Shown here: piece by piece, positions 14,960 to 23,807 of the stretch
Position numbering within the stretch: the first letter of the stretch is position 1
How the letters are laid out: each line of letters starts with the position of its first letter
Origin: a virus
IMG/VR virus record: IMGVR_UViG_3300021960_000331
Coordinates: 1 to 30,513 of that record
Direction: 5' to 3' (one strand)
DNA length: 30,513 nt
Made by a program: the position numbers and the translations under genes
Notes under the pieces: generated by a model
The model's input: the letters and a program-made list of their open reading frames with translations, nothing else
Database searches by the model: none
Told to the model about the DNA's origin: nothing

Positions 14960-15670
14960 TTAAATTTTAATAGTTTTTTGAATTACAAGACCACTAAGAA
15001 CACTGTTCTCAAATCTTTTATAGAATGAATCAACTGCCGCTCCTGAAGGAACAAGCCTATATAAAGTTCCATTAGTATATGTATACTGATATACATCCCC
15101 ATCAGCTATTGTTTCAAGAAGTGTAGGCTCACTTGAATAACCACTAGCATAATCAATCCACTGAAGCTTTGGTTTTCTTGTAGCAGCAGACTCTGCACCA
15201 GTTACATACTGGATTATATTACTAAAAGAAATTGACTCTCCCCAAACACCGGGAGAAACTTCAAAGCATATCGTGTCATCTTTAATCTTGTGTTTAGGCA
15301 TTGGACCCATAGGGCCTTCGGGGCCTTCAGCACCTGCTATGCCTTGTGGTCCTGCAACACCATCAAATCCTTTAGGGCCTTGTGGTCCTATCTCACCTTG
15401 AGGGCCGTCCTTACCATCACGACCTTGTACTCCTGCAGGCCCTTGCTCTCCTTTAGGCCCTCTTTCACCCTGTGGTCCTGCCGGACCTGCAGCGCCTTTT
15501 AAAGCTTTTAAACGACGCTGTTGCGCTTCTAAAGCTTTAGCGTCTTCTGCAGCCTTAGCAATTTTAAAGATTCGTTTAATAGGATCAGAGTCGTTACCGC
15601 CGCCTACAAAGCCTAGACGCTTGAGAGGATCTTTCTCACCAAACCCTAACTTACGTAATGAATCAGCCAT
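14960..15670 (-). CDS. Collagen-like virion protein
   Basis: This 236-residue protein has three parts. Residues 1-58 are a helical basic head with a repeated motif (DPLKRLGF at 14-21, DPIKRIF at 29-35) and a short coiled-coil-like stretch. Residues 59-124 are 22 uninterrupted Gly-X-Y triplets, so this part should fold as a collagen triple helix. Residues 125-236 are a beta-rich tip ([41 protein letters not shown]). Proteins of this build are seen as tail fibre or decoration parts in marine phages, where the collagen stalk is a trimeric rod. The start has AAGGAT and overlaps the upstream stop (TAATG). It shares a DPLxRxxFVxGG motif with the upstream 1590-residue protein. Confidence 0.9.
   Translation of the reverse strand: MADSLRKLGFGEKDPLKRLGFVGGGNDSDPIKRIFKIAKAAEDAKALEAQQRRLKALKGAAGPAGPQGERGPKGEQGPAGVQGRDGKDGPQGEIGPQGPKGFDGVAGPQGIAGAEGPEGPMGPMPKHKIKDDTICFEVSPGVWGESISFSNIIQYVTGAESAATRKPKLQWIDYASGYSSEPTLLETIADGDVYQYTYTNGTLYRLVPSGAAVDSFYKRFENSVLSGLVIQKTIKI
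15299..15496 (-). repeat. Collagen Gly-X-Y triplet array, 22 units
   Basis: A 9-base coding period gives 22 consecutive Gly-X-Y triplets (66 residues). GP-x triplets dominate, and Pro, Gln, Glu and Lys fill the X and Y places. The array has no break in phase. Confidence 0.95.
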
Positions 15671-18600
15671 TATCTATCCTTACTTAATAAACTTAAACCA
15701 CCCTTAGCTTTATTTTGTCTTGGGTCTGCTTTATCAAACTTAGAAGCAAAGGTGCTTTTAAATTGTTCAGGGTCAAAAAGAATATATGAATAAGGACTTT
15801 CACCTTTTATTCTTGCCTCTAGTTTATTCTTATACTTAACGCTGTCAAAACCGAAATCCTTTAAAACGCTTTGAAGTTCTTTGTTTACTTTAGCATTATA
15901 AATATTATAGCTTAAGCTATCTTCTAAACCTTCTTGCGACAGCTCCATAACTTTATTTATATACGGAGATACTTTGCGCTTTATAACACTAGAAACAGCT
16001 TCTGAGTTTACACCTTTTTGATTAGCTTGCTTAACAACAGCAGAGACAAAACTATTTAGGTTTTGACTATTTAGTATTTCTATTGCTCCCCAGTTTCCAT
16101 AATCGTCTTCTATAACTAAAGGGTTTTTAACATTTACATATCCTTTAGTAATTGCTTGAGGCGTATCCATTCCTGTCTGTTCTAACGCAGTAAGCATAGT
16201 TTCTTCTGACACTTCTTCTTTTGGTAAAGCATCATACTTTGTAAGTATAGAAGTTGCCTGACCTTTAGAGCCTACGTGAGTTCCAAGCTCTCTGGGCATA
16301 GCAAAACTTAATTCATAGTCAGTATCAAAACCATCAGAAGTTCCTCGATAGACAGGTTCTTTTTCTTTAGAGTCTTTTAAAAATTCTTTTAACGCTTTGT
16401 CTCGATCAACTTCTCTAACTACATCAGCCCGTAAAGGAACATCAGGAACCTTAAAAGATTTTAAAAGCTCTTGTTCTTCTTCGGTTAGCATAGATGCTTC
16501 AAAATCTAAAGTCGTTTTCTCTTGCTTTTTATCAAACATAGGATCTTTAGATTCTTTTACTATTTTTTTCTGTAGTAAAACATCTACTATTTTTTGTTCG
16601 GGTTCCCGCGCTTTTTGTGTTAGACCTTTAGAATCTAAGATATCTTGTATATGGGCTTTTGCTTCGTCCCCAAATTCATCTTCGTACTCGCCAGATAGTT
16701 TATATGTTTCTATTTCATCATCTGTATAGTCCCTAGCTCTGCTAAAGGCTTCCCCGCCTGTAATGTTTCCTTGATCGTCTACAAACTGCGGAAACTTTTC
16801 TTTCAGCTCATCTATGGTTAAATCGTGTTTTTCTTCAAGCAAAGCTTTTGTCTCTAGTTTTATAAAATCCTCAAACTCTGGATCATCTAATTCAGAAGGC
16901 ATATCTGAATCAGTTCTATAGACTTTTAAAATCTCTTCAGCCGCTTCTTCAGCCTCGTCATCTTTAACCATACGTTTACTATAATCTTTAATTACATCTT
17001 TTAAACTCTTCGATATAATTTTAGTTAATCCACCTGCTACAAAATTCATACGTTGTAAAGGATCTTGCCTGTCTTCTATGTCTGTAAAAGCTGTACCAGC
17101 CTGTTGGTTGTAAGGCATACCTGTCATTTTATCTATACGTTGATCAGGCTCAGAAGGAGCGTTAGGTACGTCTAGTACTTCACCGCCTTTAGCTAATTTA
17201 ATTTTAGGTTTTTCACCACGTATAAATTCTTTTTCAAATTGACGAGCGCCCGTCCTAATTTCTTTTCTTGTTTCTTTAGGCAGTGCAGAATAAAAAGGCA
17301 TCATACTTACAAAAGGATCAACAAGAGTGTATCCTTTAGCTGCTGTTAAGGCTTGTCCTACAAAAGGACCAGTAACTCCTGCGACAGGCCCTGCGATAGG
17401 CCCTAAAAATTCTGAAGCTTTTGAAGTTCTTTGAGCAACATCTAAATAAATACCATTACCACCCCAACGAGCCAAACCATCTAGTAATAATTCATTAGGT
17501 TCTTTTTTCTTATATTCAGAATCTTTATTAAAAAGCTCATTTCTTTGATAGTTAAGCATCATAGCAGCGCCCTGCATTGTCAATGCTGTTCCTAACACCT
17601 TACCAGAAGCTCCTATATCACCTTGAGCCACACCCCTTGCAGTACGTCTTACCATATCTTTAAGTATAGTGTTTGTAAAAGCAGCAGGATAAGCACTTAA
17701 TTGAAACAACATAGATGTAAAAGGACTTTTAGATAAAGCTAAAGATTTTATACCTGACTCTCTAGTAGGGTTAAGAATAATTTCATTAGTATATCGGGCC
17801 GCTCCTCGTTCTATTTGATAAATAAAATCATCTTCAATATTTAAATTACCTTTAGTTTTAGCGTGCCAGTTAAGACCCTTTTGAATATCTACATTTAATT
17901 CCAAAAGCTGATCAATCTTTGTTTGTATACGTGCTGTAGGTTTTTTGTCTCCGTGTTGTGCAATAGCCTTTAGATTATCTCTAATAATATCTTTACCTAC
18001 ATTAAAACTTGTAAGCTGCACTGTTTTTGTCCAAGGCTCCAATAAATTTAATCTAAAAAATCCTCTGTTTATTTTTTGTAAAGTAGGATTAGTTACCGAT
18101 TCGCCTGACAATCTTTCTACTTGATCTGCAGCGGCTTGCTCAAAAGCAATTCCAAACCTTTGAAGTTTTCTAAAAGCTTCTGGCTGTGACATGTTATGGT
18201 CTTTCATTACTCTATTTACCATTTTGTAGGTAAGTACTTCCATACCATCTTTAGAGGCTTTAGCAAAACCTTTAACAGTGTTATATACACCTCCCCTAGA
18301 AAGATTTAATAAAACCTCAGTTAAGCTGCTAAAAGTTGCAAGGGGCAACAAAGCTAGCCTATTAACTGTTGTAACGCCATCTACAAATAAATTACTAGCC
18401 GCCACGCCTTCTCCGGTTTGGGCTTTCCAAACTGTTTCAAGATCCTTCATAGCTTTTCTGCTTTCAGAAGCACCTAGTTCTTTTTCTATTTGGGGCTTAT
18501 AAAGCTTTTCAAAATCTTTCCACTGTGTAGCACCGAATACTTTTTTACGTGCCAGTTGTTTACTAATTTGATTATAGTAAGTATTTAATACATTCTGAGC

Positions 18601-20442
18601 ATCGTTGTCTAAAAACTTTTCAAAGGGTGCATCGTCTGTAAATTTAAACTTTCTTTTAGATAAGAAAAAATTACCGCTGCTTCCCTCGTCACCATACATT
18701 TCTTTTTTGTCTAACATGCTAGCAATAATATTACTGGCTTCTGCCCCATCTTTAGCTTCCCCAGATTTTATAAGAAGCTGTGCAAATTCTCTTTCATTCT
18801 TTTCAATAGCTTTACGATTCCAAATACGCGGAAAATAATTCTCTTTAATAAAAGAAGCATCATCATATAAACCCGCAGCTTTTAAGTCTTCTGCAGCTTT
18901 GTCTAAATCTTCTCGGATTTGTTTTGCTGCATTGTCAATAACATTATCCTTAGACTTTTGGCCACGTACAGAATTAGTAAGTTGTCTATAAGCAAGATCT
19001 CTGTTTTTTCCTTGATTAGATACTAAAACAGGATCTATAGCACGTTTCATGCTGACATAATATTCACCCAAAATATCTCCAAGAGTTTCGGCATAGTCTT
19101 GCCCTTCTTGCACACGCTCACCAAAAAAAGTTCTTTGTGCATCATATCTAAATTTACTTTGAAGTCTTCTAATTGTATCTGACTTAGAAGTGTAAGGATC
19201 TAAAAACGTAGATACACGACCACCGTAGTACGCAGGAGCTTGCTGCGCTACTGTTACTACTTTATTTAAAGCTGAAGCTATGCCTCCTTTAGACTTGCCA
19301 GACTCTCTGAAGTTTGCCATAAGGTTTTCTAAAAGTTCTTCTTGACCTTCTTGGCTAATATTATTTTTAGCGGCGTACTTTTTAACAGCTTCGTTAACTG
19401 CAGCTTCGTCATCAATAATTTTAAAAACATCTTCAATAAAAGCCACTGTACTGTCATCTAAACCTAAGCGCTCTTTAGCATATTCAATACCTTCATTGTC
19501 TACAAGCTCGCCTACCATGCCTTGTTCTGCAAGATCCATAGTATCTGTTTCTTGAGGGTCTGCGGCCCTTGCTATATTTTTTTTATCTAATTTAGATATT
19601 ACTATGTCTGTAAGTTTACCAAGTCCTGCGCCTATAGTTGCTCCTGCACCTATAGATGTTAATAAACGTGTTTTATCTATTTCAACAGCTTCTTGTAAAC
19701 CTACTGTAATATCTCTTGTCTGTCGCCCATAATCATCAAGACCTGAAAAAACACCGCCTCCTAAAGCACCGACCTTTGCAGGTGTAGCAAAAGCTTGAAG
19801 CCTAGAAGCTATGTTTCTTTGAACAGTTTGTTTAGCTAGTTGCTGTGCTCCTACCCGTGCAGCCGCACTTGTACCTCCACTAAAAGGTAATGCTAGAAGA
19901 CCTAAAAAATTTACTGGGTCAGTAAAGATATCTGTGGTTATATCCCCGGCAGCGCTTATAAACTCTTCAAAAGATCCTAAATCAGAGTCATCAAAACGCT
20001 GCCGTATGTTTTTATAAGCACGTAATACATTATCAGGTGCATCTTTGTAAAGACCAGCATTAGCAAAAAGAGTAGGTAAACGATAATCTTCGTCTCTAAG
20101 AGCTTCTATAATATCTGTATTAGAAGAAGCCGTAAAAATTTTGCTTAAAGCGCCTCTATTGTTTGCAAGATACTCAAGAACTACCTGACCATCTTGTTGA
20201 AACTGCTCATCATTTCTTAGATCTGAAACAGTTTCTCGTCTTGGGCTTTTAAACGAAGGCTTAGCTTCGCCTGTTATCTCAGCAAAATCTGGATAGCTTC
20301 CTTTATTTATCTCAGAATAATCTGGATAAATTTCTTCTTTTTTTTCTTCATCCTGTTTTTTTGTTTTATCTTCTTCTAGTAAAGATAGAACATAATTAGG
20401 ATTAGAATAAAGCTCTAATTCTTCTTCATCATATATAGGCAT
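15670..20442 (-). CDS. Giant internal/ejection virion protein with C-terminal ADP-ribosyltransferase-like domain
   Basis: This 1590-residue protein is the largest here and sits among internal virion genes, the place of T7 gp16-like ejection proteins. Residues 1-90 are acidic with a tandem YPDYSEINKG/YPDFAEITGE. Residues 160-290 hold Gly/Ala-rich hydrophobic stretches (SIGAGATIGAGLG). Residues 300-680 are charged and helical. Residues 690-1050 are the most hydrophobic part (LFQLSAYPAAFTNTI, FLGPIAGPVAGVTGPFVG), perhaps for crossing the membrane. A linker with AKGGEVLDVPNAPSEPD and DPLQRMNFVAGG follows (1083-1138). Residues 1364-1563 resemble ADP-ribosyltransferases of phage polyvalent proteins: VYRGTSDG, GTHVGSKGQA, GYVNVKNPL, GFDSVKYKN, then SYILFDPEQFKS. 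The end repeats an AKGG tag. The start has AAGGA. Ejection is inferred from context; the fold call needs a profile search. Confidence 0.82.
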   Translation of the reverse strand: MPIYDEEELELYSNPNYVLSLLEEDKTKKQDEEKKEEIYPDYSEINKGSYPDFAEITGEAKPSFKSPRRETVSDLRNDEQFQQDGQVVLEYLANNRGALSKIFTASSNTDIIEALRDEDYRLPTLFANAGLYKDAPDNVLRAYKNIRQRFDDSDLGSFEEFISAAGDITTDIFTDPVNFLGLLALPFSGGTSAAARVGAQQLAKQTVQRNIASRLQAFATPAKVGALGGGVFSGLDDYGRQTRDITVGLQEAVEIDKTRLLTSIGAGATIGAGLGKLTDIVISKLDKKNIARAADPQETDTMDLAEQGMVGELVDNEGIEYAKERLGLDDSTVAFIEDVFKIIDDEAAVNEAVKKYAAKNNISQEGQEELLENLMANFRESGKSKGGIASALNKVVTVAQQAPAYYGGRVSTFLDPYTSKSDTIRRLQSKFRYDAQRTFFGERVQEGQDYAETLGDILGEYYVSMKRAIDPVLVSNQGKNRDLAYRQLTNSVRGQKSKDNVIDNAAKQIREDLDKAAEDLKAAGLYDDASFIKENYFPRIWNRKAIEKNEREFAQLLIKSGEAKDGAEASNIIASMLDKKEMYGDEGSSGNFFLSKRKFKFTDDAPFEKFLDNDAQNVLNTYYNQISKQLARKKVFGATQWKDFEKLYKPQIEKELGASESRKAMKDLETVWKAQTGEGVAASNLFVDGVTTVNRLALLPLATFSSLTEVLLNLSRGGVYNTVKGFAKASKDGMEVLTYKMVNRVMKDHNMSQPEAFRKLQRFGIAFEQAAADQVERLSGESVTNPTLQKINRGFFRLNLLEPWTKTVQLTSFNVGKDIIRDNLKAIAQHGDKKPTARIQTKIDQLLELNVDIQKGLNWHAKTKGNLNIEDDFIYQIERGAARYTNEIILNPTRESGIKSLALSKSPFTSMLFQLSAYPAAFTNTILKDMVRRTARGVAQGDIGASGKVLGTALTMQGAAMMLNYQRNELFNKDSEYKKKEPNELLLDGLARWGGNGIYLDVAQRTSKASEFLGPIAGPVAGVTGPFVGQALTAAKGYTLVDPFVSMMPFYSALPKETRKEIRTGARQFEKEFIRGEKPKIKLAKGGEVLDVPNAPSEPDQRIDKMTGMPYNQQAGTAFTDIEDRQDPLQRMNFVAGGLTKIISKSLKDVIKDYSKRMVKDDEAEEAAEEILKVYRTDSDMPSELDDPEFEDFIKLETKALLEEKHDLTIDELKEKFPQFVDDQGNITGGEAFSRARDYTDDEIETYKLSGEYEDEFGDEAKAHIQDILDSKGLTQKAREPEQKIVDVLLQKKIVKESKDPMFDKKQEKTTLDFEASMLTEEEQELLKSFKVPDVPLRADVVREVDRDKALKEFLKDSKEKEPVYRGTSDGFDTDYELSFAMPRELGTHVGSKGQATSILTKYDALPKEEVSEETMLTALEQTGMDTPQAITKGYVNVKNPLVIEDDYGNWGAIEILNSQNLNSFVSAVVKQANQKGVNSEAVSSVIKRKVSPYINKVMELSQEGLEDSLSYNIYNAKVNKELQSVLKDFGFDSVKYKNKLEARIKGESPYSYILFDPEQFKSTFASKFDKADPRQNKAKGGLSLLSKDR

Positions 20443-20451
20443 TAAAAATCC

Positions 20452-22137
20452 TTAGTGACTAAATCCATTATGTGCTTTTTTAAATACATCGTAATAACTA
20501 TATCCTTTAGCATACTCTATATTTTTAAACTGAGGTGGTAAATTATTAAGTATTACTTCCCTAGCTCTTTTGTCTAAGTTACTAAAAGCATTATAAGATT
20601 CTTTTAAAAGCAACTGTTCTTCACCTTTGGTTATACCAATATTAGAAACGCCGCTGTTTTCTAAACTATAAAAAGCATCAAGAATATGCAAAGAAAGATT
20701 TTCTTTTGCTAAACCTAACCCGTTATTTTTTAAAGGATTTGTTGTAGTACTGTTTAGAAATATAAGACTAGATTTTTTTTCTATTTCACTATCTATACTT
20801 CTGAGCGTCATTGCAGATGCTAGCTCATACGATTGAGAAGGGCTCATACTAATTAAATTTTGGGTAGCTAACTGTCTGCTTAAACCAAATATTCTAGGTG
20901 CTAATGTTGCTTCCATTCCTTCTATATCAGATTCTAAATATGTACCTACTTCAATAGGCTCACCATTTTTTGAAGGCATTGACCTAAGCACGTTGTTAAA
21001 AGAACTAAGAACAACTTTTCTTTGCCCTTCAGTCATTTTTTCAGCAGCTAAACTAGGATCTAATTCAGTTTTAGACTCTGTAGTATTTACAATTTCTACA
21101 CCACTAGTAGTATAGCTTTTAGTAATTAAAGTAGTAACTTGTTGCCCAAGTGCGTTTGTAGTGGTAACAGACTCTTGAACTTGCCCTAATTTACCTTGTT
21201 CTAAAAATTCTCTGCTTCTTTCATCTGTAGGTACAAGTTTAGTTTCTGACCTATTTTTTTCAGGATGCTGAAATACTTTCTTAGTATAAGAAACTGTAAA
21301 AGCTTTGCCGTTAACGGAAAGAGATTTAAACACAGGTTCCGATGAAGCTTCTATCCAGTCTTCTTTATTATATTTTAAGTTATCTAATCTTTCAGCTACT
21401 CCCGCAAGTTCACTAACAGGAGCTTCATACCCTAAGCTTCTACGAGCTTCTAATAAAGAATTCCTAGTTATTTTTTGTTGGTTTATAAGAAGGTTTATTT
21501 TTTCTTCTTGTAAAGCTCGTTTATCTTTACCTGTAAAAAATTTAGACACTCCATCAGCCAGCATTCTTCCCGGAGTTCTTGGTTTAACATCACCAAAAAT
21601 AGCGTTGTATTCTTCAGGGCTTTTTATTTTATAGGCTTTTTCTACTTGAGAACGTAACCTATTTATATTTTGAGCAGTCCATTTTTTAGCTTCTTCTCTT
21701 AAAAGAGTTTCTGCGCTTTCGTCAAATTCTTGTTCATCATAAGTTTGCTTAAAATTTTCAAGAAGCCTTTCGTATCTTTTATTTGCGTAATAATTTTCAT
21801 CTCCTTGCGGATCTAATAAAGCTTGCTCGTTATCTGCAATAATAGTTTGCGCTATTTTATATCCACTTTCTTGTTTTCTTTTTTCAATTAAAGCAGTTTC
21901 AGAATTTAAAAACTCATTATATTTTTTTTCTTCTGGCCCCATGATTAAACTTTCTACGCCGCTTGTTATTAAATTACCCGCACCTTTAAGAAGAGGAGCC
22001 GCTAGGTAACTAAGATATTTATCTTTTCTAGCTTTCCTGCGATATTTATCTTCTTCTTTACGTCTACGGTTGTACTCAGCAGTAGTAGCAGAGCCTAAAA
22101 TAGAATAAGCTTTATACAAGTCGTTGTTGTCAGCCAT
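20452..22137 (-). CDS. Internal virion protein, helical
   Basis: This 561-residue protein has no family I can name. It begins with a short helix, then a strongly basic stretch (RRRKEEDKYRRKARKDK, 24-40) and a hydrophobic Gly/Leu segment (YLSYLAAPLLKGAGNLITSG, 41-60). Most of the rest is charged and predicted helical, with a Thr/Val-rich beta part near residues 320-360 (VTTTNALGQQVTTLITKSY). Size, composition and place between a 181-residue acidic protein and the giant ejection-like protein suggest a core or ejection component. Its ATG directly follows the upstream stop (TAAATG), with GGGAGAA as ribosome site. Confidence 0.78.
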   Translation of the reverse strand: MADNNDLYKAYSILGSATTAEYNRRRKEEDKYRRKARKDKYLSYLAAPLLKGAGNLITSGVESLIMGPEEKKYNEFLNSETALIEKRKQESGYKIAQTIIADNEQALLDPQGDENYYANKRYERLLENFKQTYDEQEFDESAETLLREEAKKWTAQNINRLRSQVEKAYKIKSPEEYNAIFGDVKPRTPGRMLADGVSKFFTGKDKRALQEEKINLLINQQKITRNSLLEARRSLGYEAPVSELAGVAERLDNLKYNKEDWIEASSEPVFKSLSVNGKAFTVSYTKKVFQHPEKNRSETKLVPTDERSREFLEQGKLGQVQESVTTTNALGQQVTTLITKSYTTSGVEIVNTTESKTELDPSLAAEKMTEGQRKVVLSSFNNVLRSMPSKNGEPIEVGTYLESDIEGMEATLAPRIFGLSRQLATQNLISMSPSQSYELASAMTLRSIDSEIEKKSSLIFLNSTTTNPLKNNGLGLAKENLSLHILDAFYSLENSGVSNIGITKGEEQLLLKESYNAFSNLDKRAREVILNNLPPQFKNIEYAKGYSYYDVFKKAHNGFSH

Positions 22138-22683
22138 TTACTTTTCTCCCAACAAAGACCGCTGTGCTGGCGGCTCTACGTTGTCTATCTTATTTGAAAG
22201 CTCTGCAGGAAAATCTTCGTCCATTTGGGGCTTTTGAATTGTATTTAGTTTTTGATTCATAATGGGAAGCTTTGTTTCTTCACCTTCTTCTTCGCCTTCT
22301 TCATCATCATCATCATCTGTAATAACAAAGTCTACGTCAGCTCTTTCTGCTAAGGCAGCTATCATATAAGCAAGAGGCTCAGCAATTAAGATCATCATAT
22401 CAGGATTAAACATTCCATCTTGAAATCCTTGAAACAGTAACACTTTTACAATGTCCATTACTGGAACACCTTCTTCAAGAGAATCTAAAAGGCTTATATA
22501 AGTTTCTTCTTCTGTAAGCATTTCAAAATAGTTTTCTAAAACATCTGTCCTGTCAGTAAACTGAGGAGGCTTTTCAAAAGGCGCAGGGTTTTCCGGATCT
22601 CTTGTTAAAGACTGTCCGGGTATAGGCCTATTAAAAGATGTACCAACTCTAAAAAAAGCATCGTCTAGTTCCTGATTAGCCAT
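22138..22683 (-). CDS. Small acidic virion-associated protein
   Basis: This 181-residue protein is acidic. Residues 88-115 form a hydrophobic helical stretch (GMFNPDMMILIAEPLAYM, then IAALAERA), followed by an acidic run of Asp and Glu (about 122-136, DDDDDEEGEEEGEE) and a Pro/Gln-rich tail. The acid run could be a flexible linker, a metal-binding patch or a DNA mimic. It sits between two internal virion genes and has a perfect GGAGG site. I cannot assign a function; a scaffold, chaperone or minor core protein is possible. Confidence 0.75.
   Translation of the reverse strand: MANQELDDAFFRVGTSFNRPIPGQSLTRDPENPAPFEKPPQFTDRTDVLENYFEMLTEEETYISLLDSLEEGVPVMDIVKVLLFQGFQDGMFNPDMMILIAEPLAYMIAALAERADVDFVITDDDDDEEGEEEGEETKLPIMNQKLNTIQKPQMDEDFPAELSNKIDNVEPPAQRSLLGEK
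22288..22320 (-). repeat. Low-complexity GAT/GAA codon run (Asp/Glu tract)
   Basis: Runs of GAT and then GAA/GAG codons (ATC and TTC triplets on the + strand) encode the acidic run of the 181-residue protein. Such triplet runs change length by slippage, so the run may vary between relatives. Confidence 0.7.
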
Positions 22684-22686
22684 TAC

Positions 22687-23790
22687 TTAACCTCCTTGTC
22701 CTGCATAACGCTGCATGTAACGATTATAAAAATCAACGCCGCCATAGTAGCCTTGTGGATCAGTATTAAGGACCGCCATGTTTTGCTGAGCAAATGCCTC
22801 AAAAGGAATGTTAAAAGCCTCTTGTTGGCTTTGAGCATAATTCCCAGACTGATAAGCATAAGGATTGTTTATAGCCCAAGAAGGGCCTTGCTTATATTCT
22901 TCTGGACCAAGGCCAACGGCTTTAGCTAAGCCTGTTTGAGCAACGCTACTTACTGCTTTTCCGGGGGCTTCTAACAGGCTTTTGTAAGCATATTCTCCAG
23001 CTTTACCCGGAGCAGCTTTTAAGGCCGCGCCTACAGTTGCTTCACCTGTCATTTTTTCAAGACCTTTAGAGAACCAATTTTGATCTTTAACTACCTCTGC
23101 TGGAGGAGCTATTTCAACCGGAGCAGAAGAAAAATTTAAATCTGTTTGAGCTTGTTCCATAAAGCCTGACTTTACCTCTCCAGTAAGCGGGTCTGTTACA
23201 GGGGTTGCACTTTGCACAGCAACACCTTCCGCTGCTTTAGTGCCTCCAAAAGCTGCAAGATCCGCTGCCGTTTTTTCTGCTACAGTCATTAAACCTCTGT
23301 CAGCAAAGTCTGTTGTAGTCGAGTTCCAAAAGTTGCTTGCTTGATCTCCAAGTTTTGAAAAGCTGTCAGTAAGCCGACCAGCAAAGCCCTCACTTCCAAA
23401 AGCTTGACCAAAAGTTTGACTCGTCCCTATTCCTAGCTTACCACCAACATACTTAGCAGTAGTACCAATAAAATCAGTAACAGCACTTGAAACAGTTTTA
23501 AAGCCCTGCCCAATAGTTTTAGCAAATGTACCAGCTTTACCCAGTACCCAACCAGCAGCCTTGCCTATAGAACCCAAGGCACCGCCTGCTAAGGAACTAA
23601 CAACATTACCAAAGCCTGCCATTAAAGCATTACCTATGCCCGGAAGAAGAAAAGACATAGCAATCTGACCTACAATGCCAATCTTATTCATAAACTTTCC
23701 AACTTTTTTAAATACGGATTTAACAGTTTTGCCAATTCTTTTCCAAACTTTGCCAACAGTTTTTTTCCATAGTTTTTTAAAAAACCCCAT
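22687..23790 (-). CDS. Internal virion protein with cationic amphipathic N-terminus and glycine-zipper segment
   Basis: This 367-residue protein starts with about 37 residues that alternate Lys/Arg with hydrophobic residues (FFKKLWKKTVGKVWKRIGK at 3-21, then SVFKKVGKFMNKIG), the make-up of a membrane-active amphipathic helix. Residues 38-115 are hydrophobic and rich in Gly, Ala and Ser at small spacing (LLPGIGNALMAGFGN, SLAGGALGSIGKAAG), like glycine zippers that pack or insert in membranes. The C-terminal third is Gln/Tyr/Asn-rich (YAYQSGNYAQSQQEAF). This suggests a pore or channel part of the ejection apparatus, analogous in role to T7 gp14 but not visibly homologous. AAGGAG precedes the start. 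Confidence 0.8.
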   Translation of the reverse strand: MGFFKKLWKKTVGKVWKRIGKTVKSVFKKVGKFMNKIGIVGQIAMSFLLPGIGNALMAGFGNVVSSLAGGALGSIGKAAGWVLGKAGTFAKTIGQGFKTVSSAVTDFIGTTAKYVGGKLGIGTSQTFGQAFGSEGFAGRLTDSFSKLGDQASNFWNSTTTDFADRGLMTVAEKTAADLAAFGGTKAAEGVAVQSATPVTDPLTGEVKSGFMEQAQTDLNFSSAPVEIAPPAEVVKDQNWFSKGLEKMTGEATVGAALKAAPGKAGEYAYKSLLEAPGKAVSSVAQTGLAKAVGLGPEEYKQGPSWAINNPYAYQSGNYAQSQQEAFNIPFEAFAQQNMAVLNTDPQGYYGGVDFYNRYMQRYAGQGG

Positions 23791-23807
23791 TTATAAATCT
23801 CCTTTAA

